Part shown: positions 1 to 8,015 of the stretch, in pieces
Layout of the letters: each line of letters starts with the position of its first letter
Numbering within the stretch: the first letter of the stretch is position 1
Made by a program: the position numbers and the translations under genes
NCBI GenBank assembly: GCA_963798655.1
Contig: CAWCUH010000004.1
Coordinates: 806,001 to 870,000 of the forward strand
DNA length: 64,000 nucleotides
Origin: CAVSMC01 sp963798655
Lineage (GTDB): Bacteria; Pseudomonadota; Gammaproteobacteria; Burkholderiales; Casimicrobiaceae
Direction: 5' to 3'
The notes under the pieces: model-generated
Told to the model about the DNA's origin: nothing
Database searches by the model: none
The model's input: the letters and a program-made list of their open reading frames with translations, nothing else

Positions 1-899
1 ACCGACAGCTCGAGCGTGAGCACTTCCTCCGACGAGCCGCACAGGATGCTGTGAAAGATCGCGTCCGGCTTGCGGGTGACGCCGAGCACCTCGAACACCG
101 CGTTCTGGCCGACCGGCGTGTAGTAGCCCATGAACTCGCCGAACGGTCCCTCGTCGCGGCGGATGTTCGGCAGGAAGCGGCCCTCGATGACGATCTCGGT
201 CGACGCCGGAACCATCAGGTCGATGTGCTTGCACGGCCGCATGTCGATCGGCTCGCCGGCGAGCTTGGCGGCGACCTCGAGCTCGTCCTCGTCGTAGGCG
301 AGCGGCGCCGCCGCGGTGAGAAACGCGGTGGGCGGCGGACCGATCAGCATCGCCGCTTCGAGCGGGCGATTCATCTTCTCCGCCTTCTCGTGATAGAGCG
401 TCAGGTGGTGGCGCGGCGCGAGCCGGCAGCGCAGCTCCTGATCGCTCACGTACATCGATCGGTGGAACGACAGGTTGCGCACGCCCGTTTCGGGCTCGTG
501 CGCGAGGAACATCGCCGACGTGAAGTACGGCGCCGCGTCGCGTTCCGAGTACGTGATCAGCGGCAGGTCGCTCATCCTGCAATCGACGAGTGCCTCGTCG
601 GTGCGCATCAGCGGCCGCAGCGCGATGTCGCGCGTGCTCGCGATCTGTGCGAGCGTGCTCCATTGCCGGCAGAACTCCAACGGGCCGATGCCGAGAATCT
701 CGGCCAGCCGCTCGCGCGACCCGTAGATGTTCGTGAGCACCGGCAGCAGCGTGCCCTTCACCTTGTGGAAGAGGATCGGCTTGCCCCAGCGCCGATGCGC
801 GGCGGCCGTCACCGCGGCGAGCTCGTGCTTCGGGTCGACCTCGCGTTCGACCTCGAGCAATTCGCCCTTCGCCTTCAGACGTTCCATGTACGCGCGCAT
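1..899 (-). CDS. UbiD-family decarboxylase, 3' end cut by window edge
   Basis: This gene reads leftward off the window edge, so only the N-terminal 299 codons are present. UbiD-family enzymes use prenylated FMN to (de)carboxylate aromatic or alpha,beta-unsaturated acids; UbiD itself acts in ubiquinone synthesis. The translation starts MRAYMERLKAKGELLEVERE and carries the typical VDP..E segment, the N-IYGSRERLAE stretch and a late EGPFGEFMGYY motif, a strong family signature. The ATG at 897-899 is preceded by GGAG about 9 bases upstream. Family assignment is firm, substrate is not: with acyl-CoA and aromatic-acid genes elsewhere in the window, a catabolic UbiD-like enzyme is as likely as UbiD. 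The neighbouring hydrolase is co-oriented, 56 bp away. Confidence 0.88.
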   Translation of the reverse strand, partial: MRAYMERLKAKGELLEVEREVDPKHELAAVTAAAHRRWGKPILFHKVKGTLLPVLTNIYGSRERLAEILGIGPLEFCRQWSTLAQIASTRDIALRPLMRTDEALVDCRMSDLPLITYSERDAAPYFTSAMFLAHEPETGVRNLSFHRSMYVSDQELRCRLAPRHHLTLYHEKAEKMNRPLEAAMLIGPPPTAFLTAAAPLAYDEDELEVAAKLAGEPIDMRPCKHIDLMVPASTEIVIEGRFLPNIRRDEGPFGEFMGYYTPVGQNAVFEVLGVTRKPDAIFHSILCGSSEEVLTLELS

Positions 900-955
900 C
901 TCGAACGCTCCGTTGCCACTCCTTGCGGTTTGTTAAACCAGTATCGTGGAAAGTG

Positions 956-1810
956 TCAAGTCCGGCGCGCTCCGGCGACGAATTCGAGCAGCAGGGGCCA
1001 GTAGCGATCCGGTGCATCCATCCAGGTGAAGTGGCCGGCGCCTTCGATTACCTCGAGCCGTGCGTGCGCGGCCGGTAGCGCTTCGAATAGTTCGCGCGCT
1101 GCGCTCACCGGCGTGATCGGATCGAGCTCGCCGACGCAGACGAGCGTCGGGCAGTCGATTCGCGCAAGCTGATCGACGACGTCGAACGTGCGCATCAGCG
1201 CGAGCCCCGGCGCGTTCAGCTCGGCGTTGACGATCGTGCGCGCACGCTCGTCGTCGCCGACGACCCACGGACCGAACAGCTTCCAGCATCGCGCCCATTG
1301 CTGCGTGCTGACCGATTGCCGCTGCCCGCCGTAGACGCGCGAGACGATGTCGGCGATGTCGTCGCCGCCGATGCGTCGAAAAGTGTCGACGGTGCGCGCG
1401 AAGTCGAATCGCGCGAGCGTCGATTGCAGCACCAGAGCGCCCGCGTGTCCGGGATGCCGCGCGCCGTAGAGCATGGCGACGAAGCCGCCGAGGGAGTGGC
1501 CGAGCACGATGGGCCGCGCGATCGACAGCGCGTCGCAGAACGCGCGCACGTCGTCGGCGCATGTCTCGAGGCGCCACGCGGCCGGCGCCTCGCGCGCCGA
1601 GCGCCCATGCGCGCGCAGGTCGAGATAGACGACCTGCGCGATCTCGGCGAGCCGCGCGAAGTTTGGCTTGAAGTACGAGTGGTCGAAGCTTCCCGGTCCG
1701 CCGTGCAGCAGCACGACGGTCGGTCGCTCGCGCATCGTCGCGCCGATCGGCACGAGCGACGGACCGTCGACGTCGAACCAGAGCCGGGTGCCGTTCACTT
1801 CGATCTGCAT
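956..1810 (-). CDS. alpha/beta hydrolase, proline iminopeptidase-like
   Basis: Cytosolic alpha/beta-fold hydrolase of 284 residues. Seen: HGGPG at 36-40 (oxyanion-hole motif typical of the S33 proline iminopeptidase group), nucleophile elbow GHSLGG with Ser106, Asp230 in VGELDP and His260 in GAGH, giving a complete Ser-Asp-His triad. No signal peptide. The open frame extends further upstream but the chosen ATG (1808-1810) starts a normal first beta strand (MQIEVNGTRLWF), and the upstream extension would run into the transporter gene. The substrate cannot be read from sequence; S33 aminopeptidases, epoxide hydrolases and esterases share these motifs. It follows the EamA transporter gene by 89 bp on the same strand. 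Confidence 0.85.
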   Translation of the reverse strand: MQIEVNGTRLWFDVDGPSLVPIGATMRERPTVVLLHGGPGSFDHSYFKPNFARLAEIAQVVYLDLRAHGRSAREAPAAWRLETCADDVRAFCDALSIARPIVLGHSLGGFVAMLYGARHPGHAGALVLQSTLARFDFARTVDTFRRIGGDDIADIVSRVYGGQRQSVSTQQWARCWKLFGPWVVGDDERARTIVNAELNAPGLALMRTFDVVDQLARIDCPTLVCVGELDPITPVSAARELFEALPAAHARLEVIEGAGHFTWMDAPDRYWPLLLEFVAGARRT

Positions 1811-1899
1811 GCGCAGGTGCGTGCCGTGCGGGATGCGACGTGTGCATTGTCGTCGAGAACCGCGACCGGTGGAACCGGCACCGCGGCGCTCCGGGCGCG

Positions 1900-2820
1900 T
1901 TACGCGGCGATGCGTGCGCGAATGCGCGGACCAAGCACGGTCACGGCGAGTCCGGCGAACACGAGCATTGCGCCGACGGCCTGCGTCGTGCTCAGCGATT
2001 CGCCAAGGAAAGCAACGCCGCTCGCGATTCCGGATACGGGAATCAGCAGCGCGAACGGCGAGATCAGCGCCGTCGGATAGCGATGCAGCAGCCGGTTCCA
2101 TGTCGCGTAGCAGAACAGCGTCGCCCCCCAGGCGAGGAACAGCGCGCTGATCCATGTCCGGATGCTCGCCGTCGCGAGCGCCTCGAACGCCGACGAGCCG
2201 CCCTCGAACATCCATGACAGTGCGGCGAGCGGCAACGGCGGCACGAGGCTCGACCAGACGACGACGGCGAACCCGTCGACCCGATATCGCGACGCGGCGC
2301 GCTTCGCGATGATGTTGCCGGTCGCCCACGCGATCGCCGCGCCGATGACGAGCAGCATGCCGACGAGCGTCGCGCTCGCGCCGGCGGCGAGCTTCGCGTA
2401 GGCGAGCACGAGCACGCCGAGCGCGGCGACGGCGCCGCCCAGCAGGTTGACCGGGGTCAGCCGATCGCCGAGCCACGCGACGGCGAGCCCGATCGTGAAG
2501 AAGACCTGGAGCTGGATCACGAGCGACGACAGCCCGGCTGGCATGCCGAGCTTCATGCCGAGGAACAGCAGGCCGAACTGGCAGACGCCGATCGCGAATC
2601 CGTAGGCGATCAGATCGATTCCCGGCATCGCCGGCCGCGCGACGAACAACGCCGCGGGCAGCGCGGCGAGCGCGAAGCGCAACGCGGCGAGCAGGAACGG
2701 CGGAACGTCGTCGAGCGCCCAGCGGATCGGCACGAACGCGAAGCCCCAGAGCGCGACGACAACGAGGATCGACGCGAGGTCTCGAGGGGAGAGCCGCTCG
2801 CGAACGACGATGCCCGTCAC
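1900..2820 (-). CDS. EamA/DMT-family inner-membrane transporter
   Basis: Drug/metabolite-superfamily permease of 306 residues with about ten hydrophobic helices in two EamA repeats (roughly 10-135 and 150-300); such proteins export amino acids, metabolites or drugs. The first repeat begins LASILVVVALWGFAFVPIRW, a standard EamA start. The start is taken as GTG at 2818-2820, because it overlaps the TGA of the M16 protease gene in a GTGA arrangement, implying translational coupling. It would therefore be expressed from the protease promoter. The substrate is unknown. A second EamA gene lies at the other end of the window (62820-63737). Confidence 0.87.
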   Translation of the reverse strand: MTGIVVRERLSPRDLASILVVVALWGFAFVPIRWALDDVPPFLLAALRFALAALPAALFVARPAMPGIDLIAYGFAIGVCQFGLLFLGMKLGMPAGLSSLVIQLQVFFTIGLAVAWLGDRLTPVNLLGGAVAALGVLVLAYAKLAAGASATLVGMLLVIGAAIAWATGNIIAKRAASRYRVDGFAVVVWSSLVPPLPLAALSWMFEGGSSAFEALATASIRTWISALFLAWGATLFCYATWNRLLHRYPTALISPFALLIPVSGIASGVAFLGESLSTTQAVGAMLVFAGLAVTVLGPRIRARIAA

Positions 2821-5579
2821 TTCGCCGCGGACGCCGCCTTCGCCACCCGCTCGAAATCCCCGCCGTACGCGAACGCGATGCGCCCGGGCGAAATGTATTT
2901 CGCGAGGGCGGCGTTCGCCTGCGCGAGCGTCACTGCTTCGATTTGCACGTCGAGCTTCGCCGACTGCGCCCAGGTGCGACCGAGATATTCCTGCGTCACG
3001 AGCGATCCCGCGAGGGTGCCATCCTGTGCGCGCGCGATCCGCCGCTGCTGCAGCAGCGCGCGCTTCGCGTCGTCGACTTCCTTCTGCGTGAGCCCGGTTG
3101 CAGCCGCACGCGCGAGCTCGTCGGCGAGCGCGCTCTTCACCTTGCCGAGATTCTCCGGCGCGAAGATCGCGTACACGACGAACGTGCTGTTCGGGTCGAT
3201 GGTCGCCGGTTGCAGCCTGCTGCCGACGCTGTAGCTCAAGCCTTCCTTCACGCGCACCCGCTCGTTGATGCGCGACTCGGTCGACGCGCCGAGCGCGTGG
3301 TTCGCGACGAGCAGCGAAGCGAAATCGTCGGACACGTCGGTGAGCGGGACGGCGAGCCGGCCGTACAGCATCGCGTTGGCCTTGTCGGGCGTGTCGAACG
3401 TGAGCGCCGCGGCGCTGGTCGCATGGTACGGGTGCGGCACGCGCTCGAACGGCGACGGGCTCTTCCAGTCGCCGAACAGCTTGTCGAGCAGCGCGCGCAT
3501 CTGGGCGGGGTCGAAATCGCCGACGATCGCGATTTCGCCGTTGCTGCCGCCGACGAAGCGCCGATAGAACGCCTTCACCGCGTCGAGCGTCGTCGCGTCG
3601 AGCCGCGCGATCTCCTCGTCGAGCGTCGGCTCGTAGCGGACGTCGTCCGGCGGGTATGGATTCACCTGCCGCGCGACGGCGCGCACGACGATCTGCTGCG
3701 GATCGCTGCGGCCCTCCTCGAGCTGCGCGCGCTCCTCGCGCTTCAGCGTATCGAACTCCGCGGCAGGGAATGCCGGCGAGCGCAACGTCTCGGCGGCGAG
3801 CTGCAGCAATGCCGGCAGGTTCTCGCGCACCGTCTGCCCGTTGACGCTGATCTCGGTTGCGCCGCCGCCGATGCGCAGCTTCGCGCGGAGCTTGTCGAGC
3901 TCGTCCTCGTACGCCTGGCGATCGAGGCGTGTCGTGCCGCGCGACAGCATGTCCGCCGCGAGCGAGCCGACCGTCGCCTTGCCCATGAGCGACTGTTCGG
4001 CGCCCTGGTGCAGCCAGATCTCGAGCGTCACCGTGCCGCCGCGGGTCTTTTTCGGGAGCAGCGCGACCTTCATCCCGTTCGCGAGCGCGAAGCGCTGCGT
4101 GCGTGCCTCGAGATTGACCGGCGTCGGGTTGAACGCCTCGCCCGCGGCGACGGCGGCGTCGCCCTTGTAGTCCTTCACGCGCGCCATCACGTCGGCCGCC
4201 GGCGGCTCGGGCGCGCGGTCGGCGACCTTCGTCGGCAGGAACTCGGCGAACGTGCGGTTCGCCGGCTTCAGATAGGACATGGCGACACGCTGCACGTCGG
4301 CCGCGGTGAGCTTGCGCCAATCGTCGCGGCGCACGAAGAAAAGCCGCCAGTCGCCGAGCGCGATCGCGTCGGATAGCTGGACGCCGAGCCGCTGCGGATT
4401 GTTGATCGCATCCTCGTGCGCCTTCAGCGCCTTCGCGCGAACGCGGTCGACCTCGGCGGCGGTGACCGGATGGTCGCGAAAGTCCTCGAGCGTGTCGATC
4501 ATCGCCGAGCGTGCCGGGCCGACGTCCTGGTTCGCCGGGATCTCGGCGAAGAACAGCAGCACGCCGGGATCGTGCAGCGCCCACGCGCCGCCGTCGATCG
4601 AGCTCGCGAGCTTGGACTCGACGAGCGACTTGTAGAGCCTGCCCGCCGGCTCGATCGTCAGGATATCGCCCAGCGCTTCGGCGGCAACGCCGTCCTGGCT
4701 GCCGCCGGGGACCGTCTTGTACAGCGCGCCGAGAAATTGCGAATCGCCGTTGCGGCGGAGCACGACCATGCGCTCGCCGTCCTGCACGGGCTCCTTCGTG
4801 TACAGAACGGGAAGCATGCGCGTCGGCTTCGGGATCGCGCCGAAGTCCTTCGCGACGAGCGCGAGAACCTTGTCGGGATCGAACGCGCCGGCCACGGTCA
4901 GCACCGCGTTGTCCGGTTGGTAGTAGAGGCGGTAGAACGCCTGCAGGCGGCCGATGTCGACGTTCTCGACGTCCGAGCGCGCGCCGATCGGCAGGTTCGA
5001 ATAGTTGTGCCAGTCGAAGGCGACCGACATCATCCGCTTCATCAACACCTGGCGCGGGGCGTTCTCGCCCATCTCCATCTCGTTGCGCACGACGGTCATC
5101 TCGCTGTCGAGATCCTTGCGCGCGATGAACGAGTGCACCATGCGGTCGGCTTCCATGCCGAGCGCCCACTCGAGGTTCGCGTCGGACGTGTTGAACGTCT
5201 CGAAGTAGTTCGTGCGATCGAACGACGTCGTGCCGTTGAAGCGCATGCCGCGCCGGCCCAGTTCCTGGAAGATCGCCGGATGCTCGGGCGTGCCCTTGAA
5301 CATCAGGTGCTCGAGCAGGTGCGCCATGCCGGTCTCGCCGTAGTTCTCCATCCGCGAGCCGACCTTGTACGTGACGTTGACGACGGTCGTAGGTTTCGTC
5401 GCGTCGGGAAACAGAAGGACGGTGAACCCGTTGGCGAGGCGATATTCGGTGATCCCTTCGACGCTAGGACCCTGCGTGATGCCGACGGGCAGGTCGGCGC
5501 GCGCGACGAGCGCGGTCAAGGCAAGCGCAGCGGCAAGCAGCAGGCGGAAGGCGTTCGCAATCGGTGAGGTCGATGGCAT
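2817..5579 (-). CDS. M16-family zinc metalloprotease, exported
   Basis: Two-domain pitrilysin/insulinase-type peptidase of 920 residues, the usual length for proteins carrying both halves in one chain. A signal peptide is visible (hydrophobic stretch 11-27, cleavage near VARA-D), so it acts in the periplasm or envelope. The inverted zinc motif HLLEH is at 87-91 with the third ligand Glu167 in VRNEME, exactly 76 residues later as expected. The second half (from about 490) lacks this motif and is the usual non-catalytic partner. The chosen ATG (5577-5579) gives the signal peptide; the frame is open further upstream. Its TGA overlaps the GTG of the EamA gene. Regulators and substrates are not apparent. 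Confidence 0.92.
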   Translation of the reverse strand: MPSTSPIANAFRLLLAAALALTALVARADLPVGITQGPSVEGITEYRLANGFTVLLFPDATKPTTVVNVTYKVGSRMENYGETGMAHLLEHLMFKGTPEHPAIFQELGRRGMRFNGTTSFDRTNYFETFNTSDANLEWALGMEADRMVHSFIARKDLDSEMTVVRNEMEMGENAPRQVLMKRMMSVAFDWHNYSNLPIGARSDVENVDIGRLQAFYRLYYQPDNAVLTVAGAFDPDKVLALVAKDFGAIPKPTRMLPVLYTKEPVQDGERMVVLRRNGDSQFLGALYKTVPGGSQDGVAAEALGDILTIEPAGRLYKSLVESKLASSIDGGAWALHDPGVLLFFAEIPANQDVGPARSAMIDTLEDFRDHPVTAAEVDRVRAKALKAHEDAINNPQRLGVQLSDAIALGDWRLFFVRRDDWRKLTAADVQRVAMSYLKPANRTFAEFLPTKVADRAPEPPAADVMARVKDYKGDAAVAAGEAFNPTPVNLEARTQRFALANGMKVALLPKKTRGGTVTLEIWLHQGAEQSLMGKATVGSLAADMLSRGTTRLDRQAYEDELDKLRAKLRIGGGATEISVNGQTVRENLPALLQLAAETLRSPAFPAAEFDTLKREERAQLEEGRSDPQQIVVRAVARQVNPYPPDDVRYEPTLDEEIARLDATTLDAVKAFYRRFVGGSNGEIAIVGDFDPAQMRALLDKLFGDWKSPSPFERVPHPYHATSAAALTFDTPDKANAMLYGRLAVPLTDVSDDFASLLVANHALGASTESRINERVRVKEGLSYSVGSRLQPATIDPNSTFVVYAIFAPENLGKVKSALADELARAAATGLTQKEVDDAKRALLQQRRIARAQDGTLAGSLVTQEYLGRTWAQSAKLDVQIEAVTLAQANAALAKYISPGRIAFAYGGDFERVAKAASAAK

Positions 5580-5663
5580 GGCGAGGGGCGTAGCGAAGAG
5601 GGACAAACGGCGGACCGGACGTTTCGACCGTTGACCTAGGCGAAAGTGCGCCCGGACGAGCAA

Positions 5664-5828
5664 AGGGTCAGAGAAGAGGGTCAGAGTGCTGGGTAGGGCG
5701 GGGGAGGGTCAGAGTGCGTCGTGACGGTTAGCTTGCGGCCGATGACCTATCACCGGAAGCGCACTCTGACCCTCTATTCGCGTGCGCACTCTGACCCTCC
5801 TTGCTTGGGGACGCGCACTCTGACCCTC
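5664..5828. repeat. REP-like cluster A, GAGGGTCAGAGTGC family
   Basis: Five full copies of the 14-mer GAGGGTCAGAGTGC occur here: direct at 5676-5689 and 5704-5717, inverted at 5761-5774, 5786-5799 and 5815-5828, plus a truncated direct copy at 5664-5673. Opposed copies could pair into hairpins. The cluster separates the M16 protease promoter side from the MFS gene end, and the inverted copies lie inside the MFS reading frame. Clusters B (25381) and C (26403) belong to the same family. The pattern resembles REP elements mobilised by RAYT transposases, but no such transposase is in the window. Confidence 0.85.
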
Positions 5829-7057
5829 TGCTCGCGTGGCAGCAGGCAGACGGCGAGCGCGGTGCCGGCCGAGATCACTGCAAGCGTGACCAGCAGCGTG
5901 GCGAAGCCCGCGTTCTTCACGATCGGCCCGAGCAGGTAGACGGCGAGCGAGCTCACGCCGAACGCGACGGTCAAGCGGATGCCGGCGACGCGCGAGCGCA
6001 TCCGGTCGTCGACGAAGCGCACGATCGTCGCGTCGGTGAACGGGATCGCGCCGAAGACGAACGCCATGTATGCGACGGCGAGCGCGTAGAGCGCCCAGCC
6101 GTCCGCGTGAACGGCCAGCGCGAACAGCGGCGCCTGCGCCGCCACGATGCCGAGGTAGAGACGCTTCAGCGAATAGCGATCGATCGCGCGCCCGACGATC
6201 ACCTGCGCGAACGACGCGACGACGTACACACCGGCGAGAAGCGCGCCGAGCAGCGCCGGATCCGACGTGATCCGCGCCATCCGCTCGTGCAGCAGCTCGC
6301 CGTTGCCGTTGGTGGTGAAGTTGAAGACAAGCCCGGCAAACGTCGACGTCAGCGTGACGACGAACAGCACGCGCGCGAGCACCGAGGGCGGCAGCTCGAT
6401 CTGGCGCGGCGCGCGCTTGCCCGGCGGCGTCGTCTCGCGCGGGGCGACGCGGGCGAACACCACGCCGCATGCGATCGCGAGTGCGCCCGGCACGGCGAAT
6501 GCCGCCCGCCAGCCGAAATACTTGACGAGCAGTCCGGTCGACAGAGCGGCGAACGCGATGCCCAGGTTGCCCGCGAGCCCGTTGATGCCGATCACCGCGC
6601 CGGGCCGCTCCGCGCCCTGCACGAGCATCGGGATGCCGACCGGATGGTAGATCGACGAGAAGGCGCCCATCACCGTCAGCGCCGCCGCGAGTTGCCAGGG
6701 ACCGCGCGTCGTCGCGATGACGAGCGCGGACGCGCCGATGCCGAAGAAGAACACGAGCATCATCGCGCGCCGGCCCCACAGGTCGCCGAGCCGCCCCGCG
6801 GGCAGCGAGCCGAGCCCGAACAGCACGAATGCGCCGGCGGCGTACGGCATCAGATCTTCCCAGCGCGCGATGCCGAAGTCGGCCGCAATCGCGCCGACGG
6901 CGGTCGCGAAGATCAAAAGCATCAGATGGTCGATCGAGTGCGCGACGTTCAGCATCAACGCCGCGAGACCGCGATGGCGCGCGACGTCGGCAACGGGCGC
7001 GCTCGACGTGCCTGCGGTCGAGACCGTGATCAGGGGCGGGGTGTCGTTCGGAGCCAA
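5774..7057 (-). CDS. MFS transporter with repeat-encoded tail
   Basis: Major facilitator permease of 427 residues with about twelve hydrophobic helices. The loop 2-3 signature GRLGDLWGRRAM (around 88-99) and a weaker copy in the second half (GRAIDRYSLKRLY) support the family. The N-terminal 28 residues are hydrophilic. The substrate is unknown; the closest feel is a fosmidomycin/oxalate-type exporter, but this is a guess. Oddity: the last 17 or so residues (QRVRVRVPKQGGSECARE, then TAG) are read from two interspersed repeat copies in different frames, so the ancestral stop has been lost and replaced. The next gene upstream is divergent, across a 343-bp gap. Confidence 0.87.
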   Translation of the reverse strand: MAPNDTPPLITVSTAGTSSAPVADVARHRGLAALMLNVAHSIDHLMLLIFATAVGAIAADFGIARWEDLMPYAAGAFVLFGLGSLPAGRLGDLWGRRAMMLVFFFGIGASALVIATTRGPWQLAAALTVMGAFSSIYHPVGIPMLVQGAERPGAVIGINGLAGNLGIAFAALSTGLLVKYFGWRAAFAVPGALAIACGVVFARVAPRETTPPGKRAPRQIELPPSVLARVLFVVTLTSTFAGLVFNFTTNGNGELLHERMARITSDPALLGALLAGVYVVASFAQVIVGRAIDRYSLKRLYLGIVAAQAPLFALAVHADGWALYALAVAYMAFVFGAIPFTDATIVRFVDDRMRSRVAGIRLTVAFGVSSLAVYLLGPIVKNAGFATLLVTLAVISAGTALAVCLLPREQRVRVRVPKQGGSECARE

Positions 7058-7400
7058 GCGGCTACTCTATCGCATCGGGCGCTTCGTCATCCGGCGACCG
7101 AGCGCGCGCTTCGAGCCGTGCCGTCCACCACAGCGCGGAGCGCGACGCCGGCGAGCACGGCCAGCGCGATCACCGCGAACGCGATGTGCGCCCTCGACGA
7201 AGCAGCGTTGTCGGCGCGCCGTAAGACAGGTCTGACGCGCGGCTGTCATCGCGCCCTGTGTCGCCCGGTGGCGTGGCAGTCGATACTGGGCCGATCGGCG
7301 AATGCGGGACGTATGTCGTAGCAATCAACGTACTCGCACGCGACGCCGTGTCGAAGCGGATCGAAGGGCTCCGCGGCAACCCGATGAGGAGACAAAGCCT
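7058..7400. other. intergenic region, no convincing gene
   Basis: This 343-bp gap separates the divergent MFS and BON-domain genes and should carry both promoters. No consensus promoter or long inverted repeat stands out. On the minus strand a short frame near 7090-7190 reads like one hydrophobic helix (AHIAFAVIALAVLAGVALRA) ending at a stop but has no ATG, so it may be a gene remnant. Confidence 0.5.
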
Positions 7401-7799
7401 ATGAAATCAAGTATCGCAATCGCATGCCTGGTCGCAGGCAGCATGATCGCGCCTGGCGCGGCTTACGCGTGGGGCACGAACAAGACGAACCCGAGCCAGA
7501 CGACGGCGCCGACGACGGCACAGTCGAGCAAGTCGACGGCGCCGATGAGCTCATCGAGCGCGAAGGAAGCCGTCTCGGATGCGACGATCACGACCAAGGT
7601 GAAAACGGAGCTGGCGATGGAGAAGAACGTCAGCGCGACGCATATCAAGGTCGAAACCGACAACGGCGTCGTGAAGCTGTCCGGAACCGCGCGCAGCAAG
7701 GACGAGGCGGACCGCGCCGCGTCGATCGCGAAGGACACGAAGGGCGTGGTTTCCGTGCAGAACAACATCCAGATTGCCGCGGCGTCGAACAAGTACTGA
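7401..7799 (+). CDS. BON-domain periplasmic protein, OsmY-like
   Basis: Exported protein of 132 residues. A signal peptide (1-23, cleavage after AYA) is followed by a Ser/Thr/Pro-rich linker (about 25-57) and one BON domain (about 60-128) with the typical ITTKVKTELA start and GVVKLSGTA core. BON domains bind phospholipid membranes and occur in OsmY-like envelope stress proteins. The start ATG at 7401 gives the signal peptide and has a purine-rich GAGGAGA about 10 bases upstream; the frame is open further upstream but without sense. It is a single-gene unit closed by an intrinsic terminator at 7835-7858. An osmotic or envelope-stress role is inference from the family. Confidence 0.9.
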   Translation: MKSSIAIACLVAGSMIAPGAAYAWGTNKTNPSQTTAPTTAQSSKSTAPMSSSSAKEAVSDATITTKVKTELAMEKNVSATHIKVETDNGVVKLSGTARSKDEADRAASIAKDTKGVVSVQNNIQIAAASNKY

Positions 7800-7834
7800 C
7801 GCGGCGTCACGCGCTGAAAGGCTGTCACACGGGG

Positions 7835-7858
7835 AAAGGCGGCTGCGGCCGCCTTTTC
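7835..7858 (+). terminator. intrinsic terminator after BON-domain gene
   Basis: A perfect 9-bp stem AAAGGCGGC / GCCGCCTTT with loop TGCG is followed by a T run (TTTTC). It lies 36 bp after the BON-protein stop codon. Confidence 0.85.
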
Positions 7859-7899
7859 TCGCGCCTTCGTGCCGCCGGATGGGGGCGACGGGATGCGGC

Positions 7900-7935
7900 A
7901 CCGTACTTGACGTTTACGTAAACGTCAAGTACGGT
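7900..7935. promoter_or_regulatory. 36-bp perfect palindrome upstream of icmF, candidate operator
   Basis: The left arm ACCGTACTTGACGTTTAC (7900-7917) is followed directly by its exact reverse complement (7918-7935). The core TTGACGTTTACGTAAACGTC resembles, from memory, the palindromes assigned to MerR-family LiuR-type regulators of branched-chain amino-acid and acyl-CoA catabolism. This would fit the downstream gene, an isobutyryl-CoA mutase. The TTGACG inside it (7907-7912) could also be a -35 element. No MerR gene lies in this window, so the regulator would act in trans. Confidence 0.65.
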
Positions 7936-7970
7936 ACCGGCATCGGACGCCGGGGCGAAAGGAGTACGCT

Positions 7971-8015
7971 GTGCCGGGCCCGGTGCCGTCCGCATACATC
8001 GTGACCTCGCCATGA
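7971..8015 (+). CDS. possible 14-residue leader ORF coupled to icmF
   Basis: A strong Shine-Dalgarno (GAAAGGAG, 7957-7964) sits about 6 bases before a GTG at 7971, not before the icmF ATG, which is 41 bases further on in another frame. The GTG opens a 14-codon frame (VPGPVPSAYIVTSP) whose TGA overlaps the icmF ATG as ATGA. It may be a leader that delivers ribosomes to icmF by coupling. It could also be chance; icmF has no other good ribosome site. Confidence 0.4.
   Translation: MPGPVPSAYIVTSP

Noticed and set aside
51..1004. Plus-strand frames at the left edge.
   Set aside because: They lie opposite the clear UbiD-family reading frame and encode Arg-rich nonsense.
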